A stretch of 11,369 nucleotides of DNA from Verrucomicrobiota bacterium (lineage in GTDB: Bacteria; Verrucomicrobiota; Verrucomicrobiia; Opitutales; UBA953). Location: NCBI GenBank assembly GCA_009924965.1, contig RFQN01000034.1, positions 1-11,369 of the forward strand. The letters are read 5' to 3'. The position numbers and the translations under genes were made by a program. The notes below the pieces were generated by a model. The model had not been told where the DNA came from, made no database searches, and saw only the letters and a list, made by a program, of their open reading frames with translations. Below, piece after piece: positions 5,695 through 11,369 of this stretch (positions are counted from its first letter, which is position 1; each line of letters starts with the position of its first letter).

Positions 5695-7416
5695 ATGTCC
5701 GAAAACACCGAACCCGAAGACCACCTAGAAGATTCCCCCGAAGAAGGCACGACGCCGACCAGCGGGGTGGATCCGCAGAAGCTCGCCGAAGAGGCGGCGC
5801 GTCGGCGCAAGGAGCTCCCCTTGCTCCAGCGCATCGTCAAGCACTTCTCCAAGGACCGGAACACCTACCGCGAGCTGGTCATCAACGCCGAGACGCTGGA
5901 GAAGCGCGTGGCGCTCCTGACCAACGGCGTCCTCGACAAGTTCGAGATCGAGCACAAGGGCGAGAACCGCATGGTCGGCGCGATCTTCAAGGGCCGCGTG
6001 CAGAACCTCGAGTCCGGCCTCAAGGCCGCCTTCGTCGACATCGGCCAGCCGAAGAACGCGTTCCTCCACTATTGGGACATGCTCCCGGCCGCCAACGATT
6101 CGCAGGTCGAGTTCATCCGCGACAACGAATCCGCCGAGCAGAAGCAGCGCAAGGCCCGCTACCAGGCCAAGGACATCCCGCAGCTCTTCCCGGCTGGCTC
6201 CGACATCGTCATCCAGGTCGTCAAGGACCAGATCGGCACCAAGGGCCCCCGCTCCACGACCAACATCGCCTTGCCCGGCCGCTACCTCGTCCTGATGCCC
6301 TTCAGCGGCGCGTGCGGCGTCTCGCGCAAGATCGAGGACAACGCCGAGCGCGACCGCCTCAAGGACATCCTCCGCTCGCTGACCATTCCGGAAGGCATGG
6401 GCGTCATCATCCGCACCGCCGGCGAAGGCAAGCAGGCCCGCTGGTTCGTGCGCGACCTGCACATGCTCCTCAAGCGCTGGCAGGCGATCGTCGAGAAGAT
6501 CAACGCCCCCGACCGCAAGCCCGTCCTCCTCTACCAGGAGCCCGGCCTGATCGAGCGCACCGTCCGCGACTTCCTCACGGAAGAGGTCGACCGCATCCTC
6601 GTCGACAACCCGCATGACTTCAAGCTGGTGCAGGACCTCGTCGGCGAGATCTCGCCCCGTTCCCGCTCCCGCGTCGAGCTCTACAGCGACCCCATACCCG
6701 TCTTCGAGCGCTACAACATCGAGCGCCAGATCGAGCAGCTCTTCCAGCGCCGCGTGCCGCTCCCCAGCGGCGGCGAGATCGTCATCGACGAGACCGAGGC
6801 GCTCACCGCCATCGACGTCAACACGGGCTCCCACCGCGGCAAGGAAGGCAAGGACGGCAGCTTCATCACCCAGGCCAACCTCGAGGCCGTGACCGAGGCC
6901 GCCCGCCAGATCCAGCTCCGCAACCTCGGCGGCCTCATCATGATCGACACGATCGACATGAAGAACGCCAAGGACCGCAAGAAGGTCTTCGACACCTTGC
7001 GCGAGGCGATGGAGAACGACCGCGCCAAGCACCAGATCCTCCCGATCTCGCAGCTCGGCGTGCTGCAGATGACCCGCCAGCGCCACACCGAGTCGAACAC
7101 GACCTCGATGTACACCGCGTGCCCGCATTGCCAAGGCCGCGGCATCGTCAAGAACCCGCGCACCGTCTCGGTCGAGGTCCAGCGCAAGCTCCTCGGCCTG
7201 ATCCGTCGCCTCCGCACGGAACGCAAGGTCTCCGGCGAGATCGTCATCCGCATCGTCCTGCACCCCATCAACCTCGACCGCATCAAGCTCGAGGATAAGG
7301 AGTTCTTCATCGACCTCGAGAAGTCCTGCAACGTCCGCCTCCTCTTCAAGCACGACGCCACGTTCCACGTGGAGACGTTCAAGCTGATGGACGAGCAGGG
7401 GAACGACTTCCGCTAA
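5695..7416 (+). CDS. rng: Ribonuclease E/G family endoribonuclease
   Basis: This enzyme cleaves AU-rich single-stranded RNA in rRNA maturation and mRNA decay. The 573 residues show an acidic N-terminal extension (1-40), an S1 domain (about 58-170, with KGRVQNLESGLKAAFVDIG), and the catalytic DNase I-like region with EIVIDETEALTAIDVNTG (D374) and LGGLIMIDTIDM (D418), matching the Mg-binding Asp303/Asp346 of RNase E. It also has the zinc-link CPHC (C476, C479) in TACPHCQGRG and a C-terminal domain of about 90 residues. There is no long degradosome tail, so it is RNase G-like in size although longer than E. coli RNase G (489). About 20-30 residues are inserted in the S1 region (DMLPAANDSQVEFI onward). 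The start at 5695 (MSENTEP) falls 7 bases after the rodA stop; an ATG at 5641 inside rodA is possible but unlikely. Codon use is strongly biased (AAG, CTC, ATC), hinting at high expression. Confidence 0.95.
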   Translation: MSENTEPEDHLEDSPEEGTTPTSGVDPQKLAEEAARRRKELPLLQRIVKHFSKDRNTYRELVINAETLEKRVALLTNGVLDKFEIEHKGENRMVGAIFKGRVQNLESGLKAAFVDIGQPKNAFLHYWDMLPAANDSQVEFIRDNESAEQKQRKARYQAKDIPQLFPAGSDIVIQVVKDQIGTKGPRSTTNIALPGRYLVLMPFSGACGVSRKIEDNAERDRLKDILRSLTIPEGMGVIIRTAGEGKQARWFVRDLHMLLKRWQAIVEKINAPDRKPVLLYQEPGLIERTVRDFLTEEVDRILVDNPHDFKLVQDLVGEISPRSRSRVELYSDPIPVFERYNIERQIEQLFQRRVPLPSGGEIVIDETEALTAIDVNTGSHRGKEGKDGSFITQANLEAVTEAARQIQLRNLGGLIMIDTIDMKNAKDRKKVFDTLREAMENDRAKHQILPISQLGVLQMTRQRHTESNTTSMYTACPHCQGRGIVKNPRTVSVEVQRKLLGLIRRLRTERKVSGEIVIRIVLHPINLDRIKLEDKEFFIDLEKSCNVRLLFKHDATFHVETFKLMDEQGNDFR

Positions 7417-7428
7417 GCCGGCGACCGC

Positions 7429-7449
7429 CCGGGGCGTCAGACGCCCCGG
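7429..7449. terminator. Shared hairpin at the convergent rng / P1B-ATPase junction
   Basis: CCGGGGCGTC and GACGCCCCGG are perfect 10-base arms around a single base; in practice this gives about 8 bp with a 5-base loop. It lies 12 bases after the rng stop and covers the TGA stop codon (7439-7437) of the ATPase gene coming the other way. No T-run follows on either strand, so it is a likely bidirectional 3'-end structure rather than a classic terminator. Confidence 0.6.
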
Positions 7450-9338
7450 CGGGCCCGGTGGGCGAGCAGCCGCAGGCCGTTGAGGCACACGATGACCGTG
7501 CTGCCTTCGTGGACGGCCACGCCTAGCGTGAGCGGCGCGCCCTTGAAGATGACGATGGCGGCCATGGTGAACGCGGCGCCGACCGAAAGCACGATGTTCA
7601 CGCGGATCGCCCGGCGGGCGGCTTGGCTTAGCTCGATGGCGGTCAGCAGGCGCTCGATGCGGTCGTCGGTCAGGACGACGTCGCTGGACTCCAGGGCGGC
7701 GTCGCTGCCGCGTCCGCCCATGCCGATGGCCACGTCGGCGGCGGCGAGGCTCGGGGCGTCGTTGACGCCGTCCCCGACCATCGCGACCACATGGCCTTCG
7801 GCCGAAAGCTTGCGGATGGCCTGCATCTTGGCGTCCGGCGTCAGGCCCGCGCGGTAGCTCTGGATGCCCACCTGTTGGGCGGCGACCACGGCGGCTTCCT
7901 CGCGGTCGCCGGTGAGCATGACCGTGCGGATCCCTTGTTGGTGGAGGGCGGCGAGGGTAGGGGCGCTCGTCGGGCGGATGGCGTCAACCATGGTTGCCCG
8001 CACCTGGACCGAGCCATCGGAGGCCCAGACCTCGCTGACGATGGCGCCGGCCGCGACCGGAGCGCCTGGTAGGTCGTGCCCGCCGACGAATTCGCGCGAC
8101 CCGACGCTCCAGCGCGCGCCCTCGACGGTGCCCGCGATGCCTTGGCCAGGCGCATTGGACAACCCGGTGACCGTTTGGGCCGTGGCGCCTTCGGCTTGGC
8201 AGGCCTTGACGATGCCCAAGGCGAACGGATGGGTCGAATTGGCTTCGATCGAGAGCAGGGCGTTGAGGGCACGACGTCGGTCGGCGCCGGCCGGGAAGAC
8301 CTCCAAGGCGGCGACGGCGGGCTCGCCGGCGGTCAACGTCCCCGTCTTGTCGAAGCAGACGCAGTCGACGTCGGCGAGGCGCTCCACGGCGGCGCCGCCG
8401 CGGAAGAGGATGCCGTGGCGGGCGCCGCTGGCGATGGCGGCGAGCACCGCGGAAGGCACGGATAGCACCAAGGCGCACGGGCTGAGCACGACGAGCAAGG
8501 TCATCGCCCGGTAGAGGGCGGAATCCTCGGCGCCCATCGCCGGACGGCCGAGGAACAGCTGCAGCCCGAAGAACGCCGCCGAAGCCGTCAGCGTGAAGAT
8601 TGCATAGACGTCGCCCCAGCGGTCGATGGCCCGCTGGGCGGGCGCCTTGCTCTCCTGGGCTTCCCGGATGAGCGCGACGATGCGGTGCAAGGCGCTGTCC
8701 TTCTCCGCCTTTGTCACCCGGACGACCAGGCGACCCCAGCCGTTGAGCGTGCCGCTGGCGACGCCGGCGCCGACGCGCTTCTCGACCGGCTTCGCTTCCC
8801 CGGTGAGGTTGGATTCGTCGATGCCGCTTTCGCCTTCCACGACGATCCCGTCGGCCGGCACCAGCTCGCCTGGGAGCACCAGCACCGTTTGGCCCGGCTG
8901 GAGGGAGGCGACGGCAACGACCTGTTCGAGGCCGTCTGAACCCAGTAAACGGGCCTGTTTAGGGGCTTTATCGAGCAAAGCATCGATGGCCCCCCGCGTG
9001 CGGTCCATGGCGTAATGCTCGATGGCCCCGGCCGTGCTGAAGAGGAAGAGCAGCAGCACGCCTTCCTCGGGATGACCGACGCTCCAAGCGCCGCCGGCGG
9101 CGAGCAACATCAGCAGATGGACGTCGATCCGGCGTTCGCGGAGCGCCGCGAAGGCGTCGACGGCGGCGTCCCAGCCACCCGCCAAGCACGCGAGCGCCAG
9201 GAGCGCCGAAGTGCACCAGGCGGCCGCGCTCGGTGGAGGGAAGAAGTGGCCGCAAGCGAGCGCGGCGAGACCGAAAAACCCGCAGGTCGCCGCCAAGACG
9301 GCAATTTTTTTCCATTCGCCGGGAGCTTCGTCGTGCAT
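7437..9338 (-). CDS. P1B-4-type heavy-metal-transporting ATPase (Co/Fe/Zn exporter)
   Basis: This inner-membrane pump exports a divalent metal using ATP. The 633 residues have about eight hydrophobic segments. Motifs are TGEAKP (179-184, actuator domain), SPC (286-288, metal-binding membrane helix), phosphorylated D330 in CFDKTGTLT, the nucleotide-binding HP pair (370-371), MLTGD (474-478), GDGVNDAP (522-529), and HEGST (610-614) in the last helices. The pair SPC plus HEG(G/S)T defines subgroup P1B-4 (CoaT, CtpD/CtpJ, PfeT relatives), whose members export Co2+ or Fe2+ and sometimes Zn2+ or Cd2+; the CPC of copper and ZntA-type pumps is absent. There is no N-terminal metal-binding domain, as usual for this group. 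The ATG at 9338 was chosen because it follows the predicted promoter and leaves a normal N-terminus. The exact metal cannot be told from the sequence. It diverges from a ribbon-helix-helix gene. Confidence 0.93.
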   Translation of the reverse strand: MHDEAPGEWKKIAVLAATCGFFGLAALACGHFFPPPSAAAWCTSALLALACLAGGWDAAVDAFAALRERRIDVHLLMLLAAGGAWSVGHPEEGVLLLFLFSTAGAIEHYAMDRTRGAIDALLDKAPKQARLLGSDGLEQVVAVASLQPGQTVLVLPGELVPADGIVVEGESGIDESNLTGEAKPVEKRVGAGVASGTLNGWGRLVVRVTKAEKDSALHRIVALIREAQESKAPAQRAIDRWGDVYAIFTLTASAAFFGLQLFLGRPAMGAEDSALYRAMTLLVVLSPCALVLSVPSAVLAAIASGARHGILFRGGAAVERLADVDCVCFDKTGTLTAGEPAVAALEVFPAGADRRRALNALLSIEANSTHPFALGIVKACQAEGATAQTVTGLSNAPGQGIAGTVEGARWSVGSREFVGGHDLPGAPVAAGAIVSEVWASDGSVQVRATMVDAIRPTSAPTLAALHQQGIRTVMLTGDREEAAVVAAQQVGIQSYRAGLTPDAKMQAIRKLSAEGHVVAMVGDGVNDAPSLAAADVAIGMGGRGSDAALESSDVVLTDDRIERLLTAIELSQAARRAIRVNIVLSVGAAFTMAAIVIFKGAPLTLGVAVHEGSTVIVCLNGLRLLAHRARRGV

Positions 9339-9344
9339 GCGTTT

Positions 9345-9373
9345 CTTCTACGCGCGAATTTTCCGTGCGTCAA
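9345..9373 (-). promoter_or_regulatory. Predicted promoter of the P1B-4 ATPase, giving a leaderless mRNA
   Basis: On the minus strand TTGACG (9373-9368, 5 of 6 to consensus), a 17-base spacer, and TAGAAG (9350-9345, 4 of 6) lie just before the gene. Only 6 bases separate the -10 box from the ATG, so the predicted start falls on or next to the ATG itself. This agrees with the absence of a Shine-Dalgarno sequence. Confidence 0.5.
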
Positions 9374-9380
9374 TCTTGCT

Positions 9381-9406
9381 ACGATGGATAAAGGATAAAA
9401 ACGATG
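9381..9406. promoter_or_regulatory. Tandem GGATAAA repeat, possible regulator site
   Basis: GGATAAA occurs twice head-to-tail (9386-9392, 9393-9399), framed by two copies of ACGATG (9381-9386, 9401-9406). Relative to the predicted ATPase transcription start the repeat lies around -48 to -62, a usual position for an activator site. The rest of the 200-base divergent region (9339-9538) holds an AT-rich half and a CG-alternating stretch (about 9430-9460) but no gene. Confidence 0.3.
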
Positions 9407-9516
9407 TAGTGAATCTGCGTTTACGAATTTCGCGCGGCGCGTTGCGCGAGCGCGGAAAGGCGTGCGACGTCGAGAATGAAAATTCCTCTTGCGCAGTCGC
9501 GTGAAATGCCTACACC

Positions 9517-9533
9517 TTAACCCAGAGTTAACC
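9517..9533 (+). promoter_or_regulatory. TTAACC direct repeat, candidate operator of the RHH gene
   Basis: TTAACC occurs at 9517-9522 and 9528-9533, exactly 11 bases (one helical turn) apart, ending 5 bases before the GTG start. Equally it can be read as the dyad TTAAC-5 bases-GTTAA. Ribbon-helix-helix dimers commonly bind such one-turn-spaced sites, and self-repression is common in the family, so autoregulation is likely by inference. Confidence 0.4.
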
Positions 9534-9538
9534 GCAAC

Positions 9539-9739
9539 GTGACGAACCGAACCGAAACCCCTAGCGAAAGCCTGATCACCGTGTCGCTTCCCCCGAAGCT
9601 CCACTCTGATGCGGTCGCCTTTCAGCATCGGTCCGGTTTCGCCACCCTCAGCGAAGTCATCCGTCATGCGCTCGACTGCTATGACGATGCCCGCGCTAAG
9701 AAGAGCGCCAAGAAGGCCACCAAGTCGAAGAAGAAGTAA
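9539..9739 (+). CDS. Small ribbon-helix-helix (CopG/Arc-like) DNA-binding protein with Lys-rich tail
   Basis: The 66 residues contain one ribbon-helix-helix domain: strand LITVSLPPKL (12-21), helix A (about 22-32), the turn GFATLSEVIRHALDCYD (33-49) with helix B. A basic tail ARAKKSAKKATKSKKK (51-66) follows. Such dimers insert the strand into the DNA major groove; the tail should add nonspecific DNA affinity, like histone H1-type tails. GTG is the only plausible start: an in-frame TAA stands at 9518-9520 and the next GTG is inside the strand. No toxin gene follows, so it is not an obvious antitoxin. The stop codon lies in a small hairpin (GAAGAA-GTAA-TTCTTC, 9730-9745), then a second one (TCCGTC/GACGGA, 9754-9771), then a strong terminator. 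It diverges from a metal ATPase gene and could regulate it, though its His/Cys set (H22, H30, H43, C47) does not match NikR. The target is unknown. Confidence 0.8.
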   Translation: MTNRTETPSESLITVSLPPKLHSDAVAFQHRSGFATLSEVIRHALDCYDDARAKKSAKKATKSKKK

Positions 9740-9796
9740 TTCTTCTGAGACTTTCCGTCCTTCGTGACGGATGGCCGCCGGTACCCCCGGTAACAC

Positions 9797-9828
9797 AAGG
9801 ACCCTCGCAAGAGGGTCCTTTTCTGTTT
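9797..9828 (+). terminator. Strong Rho-independent terminator after the RHH gene
   Basis: A 10-bp perfect stem AAGGACCCTC/GAGGGTCCTT is closed by a GCAA tetraloop (GNRA class) and followed by TTCTGTTT. It lies about 57 bases after the RHH stop and isolates that short transcript from icd. Confidence 0.9.
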
Positions 9829-9900
9829 ATGCGAGTCGTGGGCGGTGTTGGCTTGAAAACGCCCCTCCGCAGGCTTTGTTTCCCCCTCTAACCCTTCCCA

Positions 9901-11160
9901 ATGAGCACCCCTCCTGCCAACGCCGGCCGCATCACCATCGCCCACGGCAAACTGACGGTTCCTGACCGCCCGATCATCCCCTTCATCGAAGGCGACGGTA
10001 CCGGTCCCGACATCTGGCGCGCCTCGGTGCGCGTCCTCGATGCGGCTGTGGCTAAGGCCTACGCCGGCAAGCGCCAGATCCAGTGGCTCGAAGTCCTGGC
10101 CGGGGAGAAGGCTTTCAACAAGACCCAGAACTGGCTCCCTGAGGAAACCCTCACGGCCTTCCGCGATTACCTCGTCGGCATCAAGGGTCCGCTCACGACC
10201 CCGACCGGCGGCGGCATCCGCTCGCTCAACGTCGCGCTCCGTCAGCAGCTCGACCTCTACGTCTGCCTCCGCCCCGTTCAGTGGTTCACCGGCGTGCCTT
10301 CGCCCGTCAAGAACCCTGGTAAGGTCGACATGGTCATCTTCCGCGAGAACACCGAAGACATCTACGCCGGCATCGATTTCGAAGCCGGTTCCGAGGTCGC
10401 CTTGAAGACGCTGGAGTTCATCAAGACCAACTTCCCCAAGGAATTTAAGAAGATCCGCTTCGGCGCCGAGCAGCCGGGCACCGTCGGCCTCGGCATCAAG
10501 CCCGTGTCCCGCCCGGGTTCCGAGCGCCTCATCCGCTCGGCCATCCAGTACGCCATCACCAACAAGCGCAAGTCGCTGACCCTCGTCCATAAGGGCAACA
10601 TCATGAAGTACACCGAAGGCGCCTTCATGAAGTGGGGCTACGACCTCGCCAAGAGCGAGTTCGGCGCGGTCGAGATCGACGGCGGCCCGTGGTGCAAAAT
10701 CCCGGAAGGGAAGCCCGGCGCCGGCCTCGTCATCAAGGACGCCATCGCCGACATCACCCTCCAGCAGGTGCTCACGCGTCCGACCGACTTCGACGTCATC
10801 GCGACGCTTAACCTGAACGGCGACTACCTCTCCGACGCCCTCGCGGCGCAGGTCGGCGGCATCGGCATCGCCCCGGGCGGCAACATCAACTACCTCACCG
10901 GCCACGCGATTTTCGAGGCGACCCACGGCACCGCGCCGAAGTACGCCAACAAGGACGTCGTCAATCCGGGCTCGGTCGTCCTCTCCGGTGAGATGATGCT
11001 CCGTTACCTGGGTTGGACCGAAGCGGCCGACCTCGTCCTCAAGGGCCTCAACGGCGCCATCGGTGGCGGCCGCGTGACCTACGACTTCGCGCGCCAGATG
11101 CAGGGTGCGACGGAGATCAAGTGCTCCGAGTTCGGCGACGCGATCATCGCGGCGATGTAA
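9901..11160 (+). CDS. icd: NADP-dependent isocitrate dehydrogenase
   Basis: This cytoplasmic TCA-cycle enzyme converts isocitrate and NADP+ to 2-oxoglutarate, CO2 and NADPH. The 419 residues align end to end with E. coli Icd (416). Substrate-loop residues are visible in GPLTTPTGGGIRSLNVALRQ, with S108 equivalent to the regulatory phospho-serine S113, followed by R114, R124 and R148. Catalytic Y155 (EDIYAG) and K231 (VHKGNIMKYTEG) are present, with metal-binding aspartates in KDAIAD and LNGDYLSDALA. NADP preference is shown by K347-Y348 (HGTAPKY), Y394 and R398 (VTYDFARQM), as in the E. coli enzyme. The start MSTPPANAGRITI matches the family N-terminus; no Shine-Dalgarno precedes it (pyrimidine-rich CCCCCTCTAACCCTTCCCA). 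It appears monocistronic, bounded by strong terminators at 9797 and 11193. Very biased codons (AAG, CTC, ATC, GGC) suggest high expression. Confidence 0.97.
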   Translation: MSTPPANAGRITIAHGKLTVPDRPIIPFIEGDGTGPDIWRASVRVLDAAVAKAYAGKRQIQWLEVLAGEKAFNKTQNWLPEETLTAFRDYLVGIKGPLTTPTGGGIRSLNVALRQQLDLYVCLRPVQWFTGVPSPVKNPGKVDMVIFRENTEDIYAGIDFEAGSEVALKTLEFIKTNFPKEFKKIRFGAEQPGTVGLGIKPVSRPGSERLIRSAIQYAITNKRKSLTLVHKGNIMKYTEGAFMKWGYDLAKSEFGAVEIDGGPWCKIPEGKPGAGLVIKDAIADITLQQVLTRPTDFDVIATLNLNGDYLSDALAAQVGGIGIAPGGNINYLTGHAIFEATHGTAPKYANKDVVNPGSVVLSGEMMLRYLGWTEAADLVLKGLNGAIGGGRVTYDFARQMQGATEIKCSEFGDAIIAAM

Positions 11161-11192
11161 CTTCAGCGTTTCTATTGCACAGGCTCTGCTCC

Positions 11193-11236
11193 GCGATGGC
11201 AGGCTCCGAAAGGGGCTTGCCATCGCTTGTTTTCGG
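11193..11236 (+). terminator. Very strong Rho-independent terminator after icd
   Basis: A 15-bp stem (11193-11207 with 11212-11226, two G-T wobbles) is capped by a GAAA tetraloop (GNRA) and followed by TTGTTTTCGG. It starts 33 bases after the icd stop. Its 3' arm runs into the promoter of the next gene. Confidence 0.92.
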
Positions 11237-11244
11237 GGTACAAA
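11217..11244 (+). promoter_or_regulatory. Promoter of the exported-protein gene, overlapping the icd terminator
   Basis: TTGCCA (11217-11222, 5 of 6) lies inside the 3' arm of the icd terminator, and TACAAA (11239-11244, 4 of 6) follows after 16 bases. The predicted start is near 11251, giving a leader of about 13 bases before the ATG at 11264. Confidence 0.5.
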
Positions 11245-11263
11245 TGGCCTTCCTGACCACACT

Positions 11264-11369
11264 ATGAAGAACACCCTCACCGCCCTCGCCCTCGCCGTCT
11301 TCGTCGCAGGCGGTCACGCCCAGGAGGCCTCCGCTTCCGCTCCTGCCGCCCCGGCTCCGGTCGCGGCTT
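11264..11369 (+). CDS. Exported protein, N-terminal fragment (runs off the window)
   Basis: Only 35 residues are visible. They form a typical Sec signal peptide, MKNTLTALALAVFVAGGHA, with a probable cleavage after the A-x-A-like GHA, followed by QEASASAPAAPAPVAA, an Ala/Pro-rich mature start or linker. The protein is thus periplasmic or outer-membrane, but its family cannot be named from this part. The ATG at 11264 has no Shine-Dalgarno and follows the promoter by a short leader. The coding region continues beyond the right edge. Confidence 0.75.
   Translation, partial: MKNTLTALALAVFVAGGHAQEASASAPAAPAPVAA

Noticed and set aside
5725..7488. A 587-codon open frame on the minus strand opposite the RNase E/G gene
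   Set aside because: Its composition (Asp/Val/Leu/Ala) is the shadow of codons ending in C or G in the real gene; no domain is visible.
9351..9436. Inverted repeat CGCGCGAA / TTCGCGCG about 70 bases apart
   Set aside because: Eight bases of alternating CG at that distance are easily found by chance in such DNA, and no element lies between them.
9539..9739. RHH gene as the antitoxin of a toxin-antitoxin pair
   Set aside because: No small toxin gene is adjacent: a strong terminator follows and icd is next; upstream is a divergent transporter.
9679..11280. A 533-codon open frame on the minus strand opposite icd
   Set aside because: It is a shadow of a strongly biased gene and would read through two strong terminator hairpins; no family features.

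Overview
This is a GC-rich (roughly two-thirds G+C) bacterial chromosomal window, densely coded and free of insertion sequences, tRNA, rRNA or CRISPR. The gene content points to a Gram-negative bacterium that carries both RNase Y and an RNase E/G. Together with the arginine/glycine-rich protein, the NADP-type isocitrate dehydrogenase and the general lack of Shine-Dalgarno sequences, this is compatible with Verrucomicrobiota (Opitutae-like). The lineage is an inference, not proven by a marker gene.

Left part, minus strand, in transcription order: rny (membrane-anchored RNase Y, 4235-2799) with its own terminator; a 259-base gap holding a candidate promoter and a strongly structured leader; a 303-residue disordered protein with an R/E/D/P repeat block and an RGG tail (2539-1628); a short perfect hairpin; murA (1582-290); and a short protein resembling only the C-terminal regulatory domain of isopropylmalate/citramalate synthases (252 to beyond the left edge).

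Middle, plus strand: a RodA-type SEDS glycosyltransferase gene (4353-5687) diverges from rny over 117 bases. It is followed after 7 bases by an RNase E/G family gene (5695-7416). Two endoribonucleases and an RGG protein therefore sit around cell-wall genes (rodA, murA). The link between RNase G and cell-shape genes is familiar from the mreBCD-rng cluster of enterobacteria. The combination with RNase Y and an RGG protein suggests a candidate RNA-decay assembly, which is the most interesting hypothesis here.

Right part: a P1B-4-type metal-exporting ATPase (9338-7437, minus) converges on rng at a shared hairpin. Its predicted promoter would give a leaderless mRNA. It diverges over 200 bases from a 66-residue ribbon-helix-helix protein (9539-9739) with a lysine-rich tail and a likely operator of two TTAACC repeats. 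Then come a strong terminator, NADP-dependent isocitrate dehydrogenase (9901-11160), another strong terminator that overlaps a promoter, and the start of an exported protein (11264 to the right edge).

Almost no start codon has a well-spaced Shine-Dalgarno sequence, so starts were set by protein-family alignment and gene spacing.
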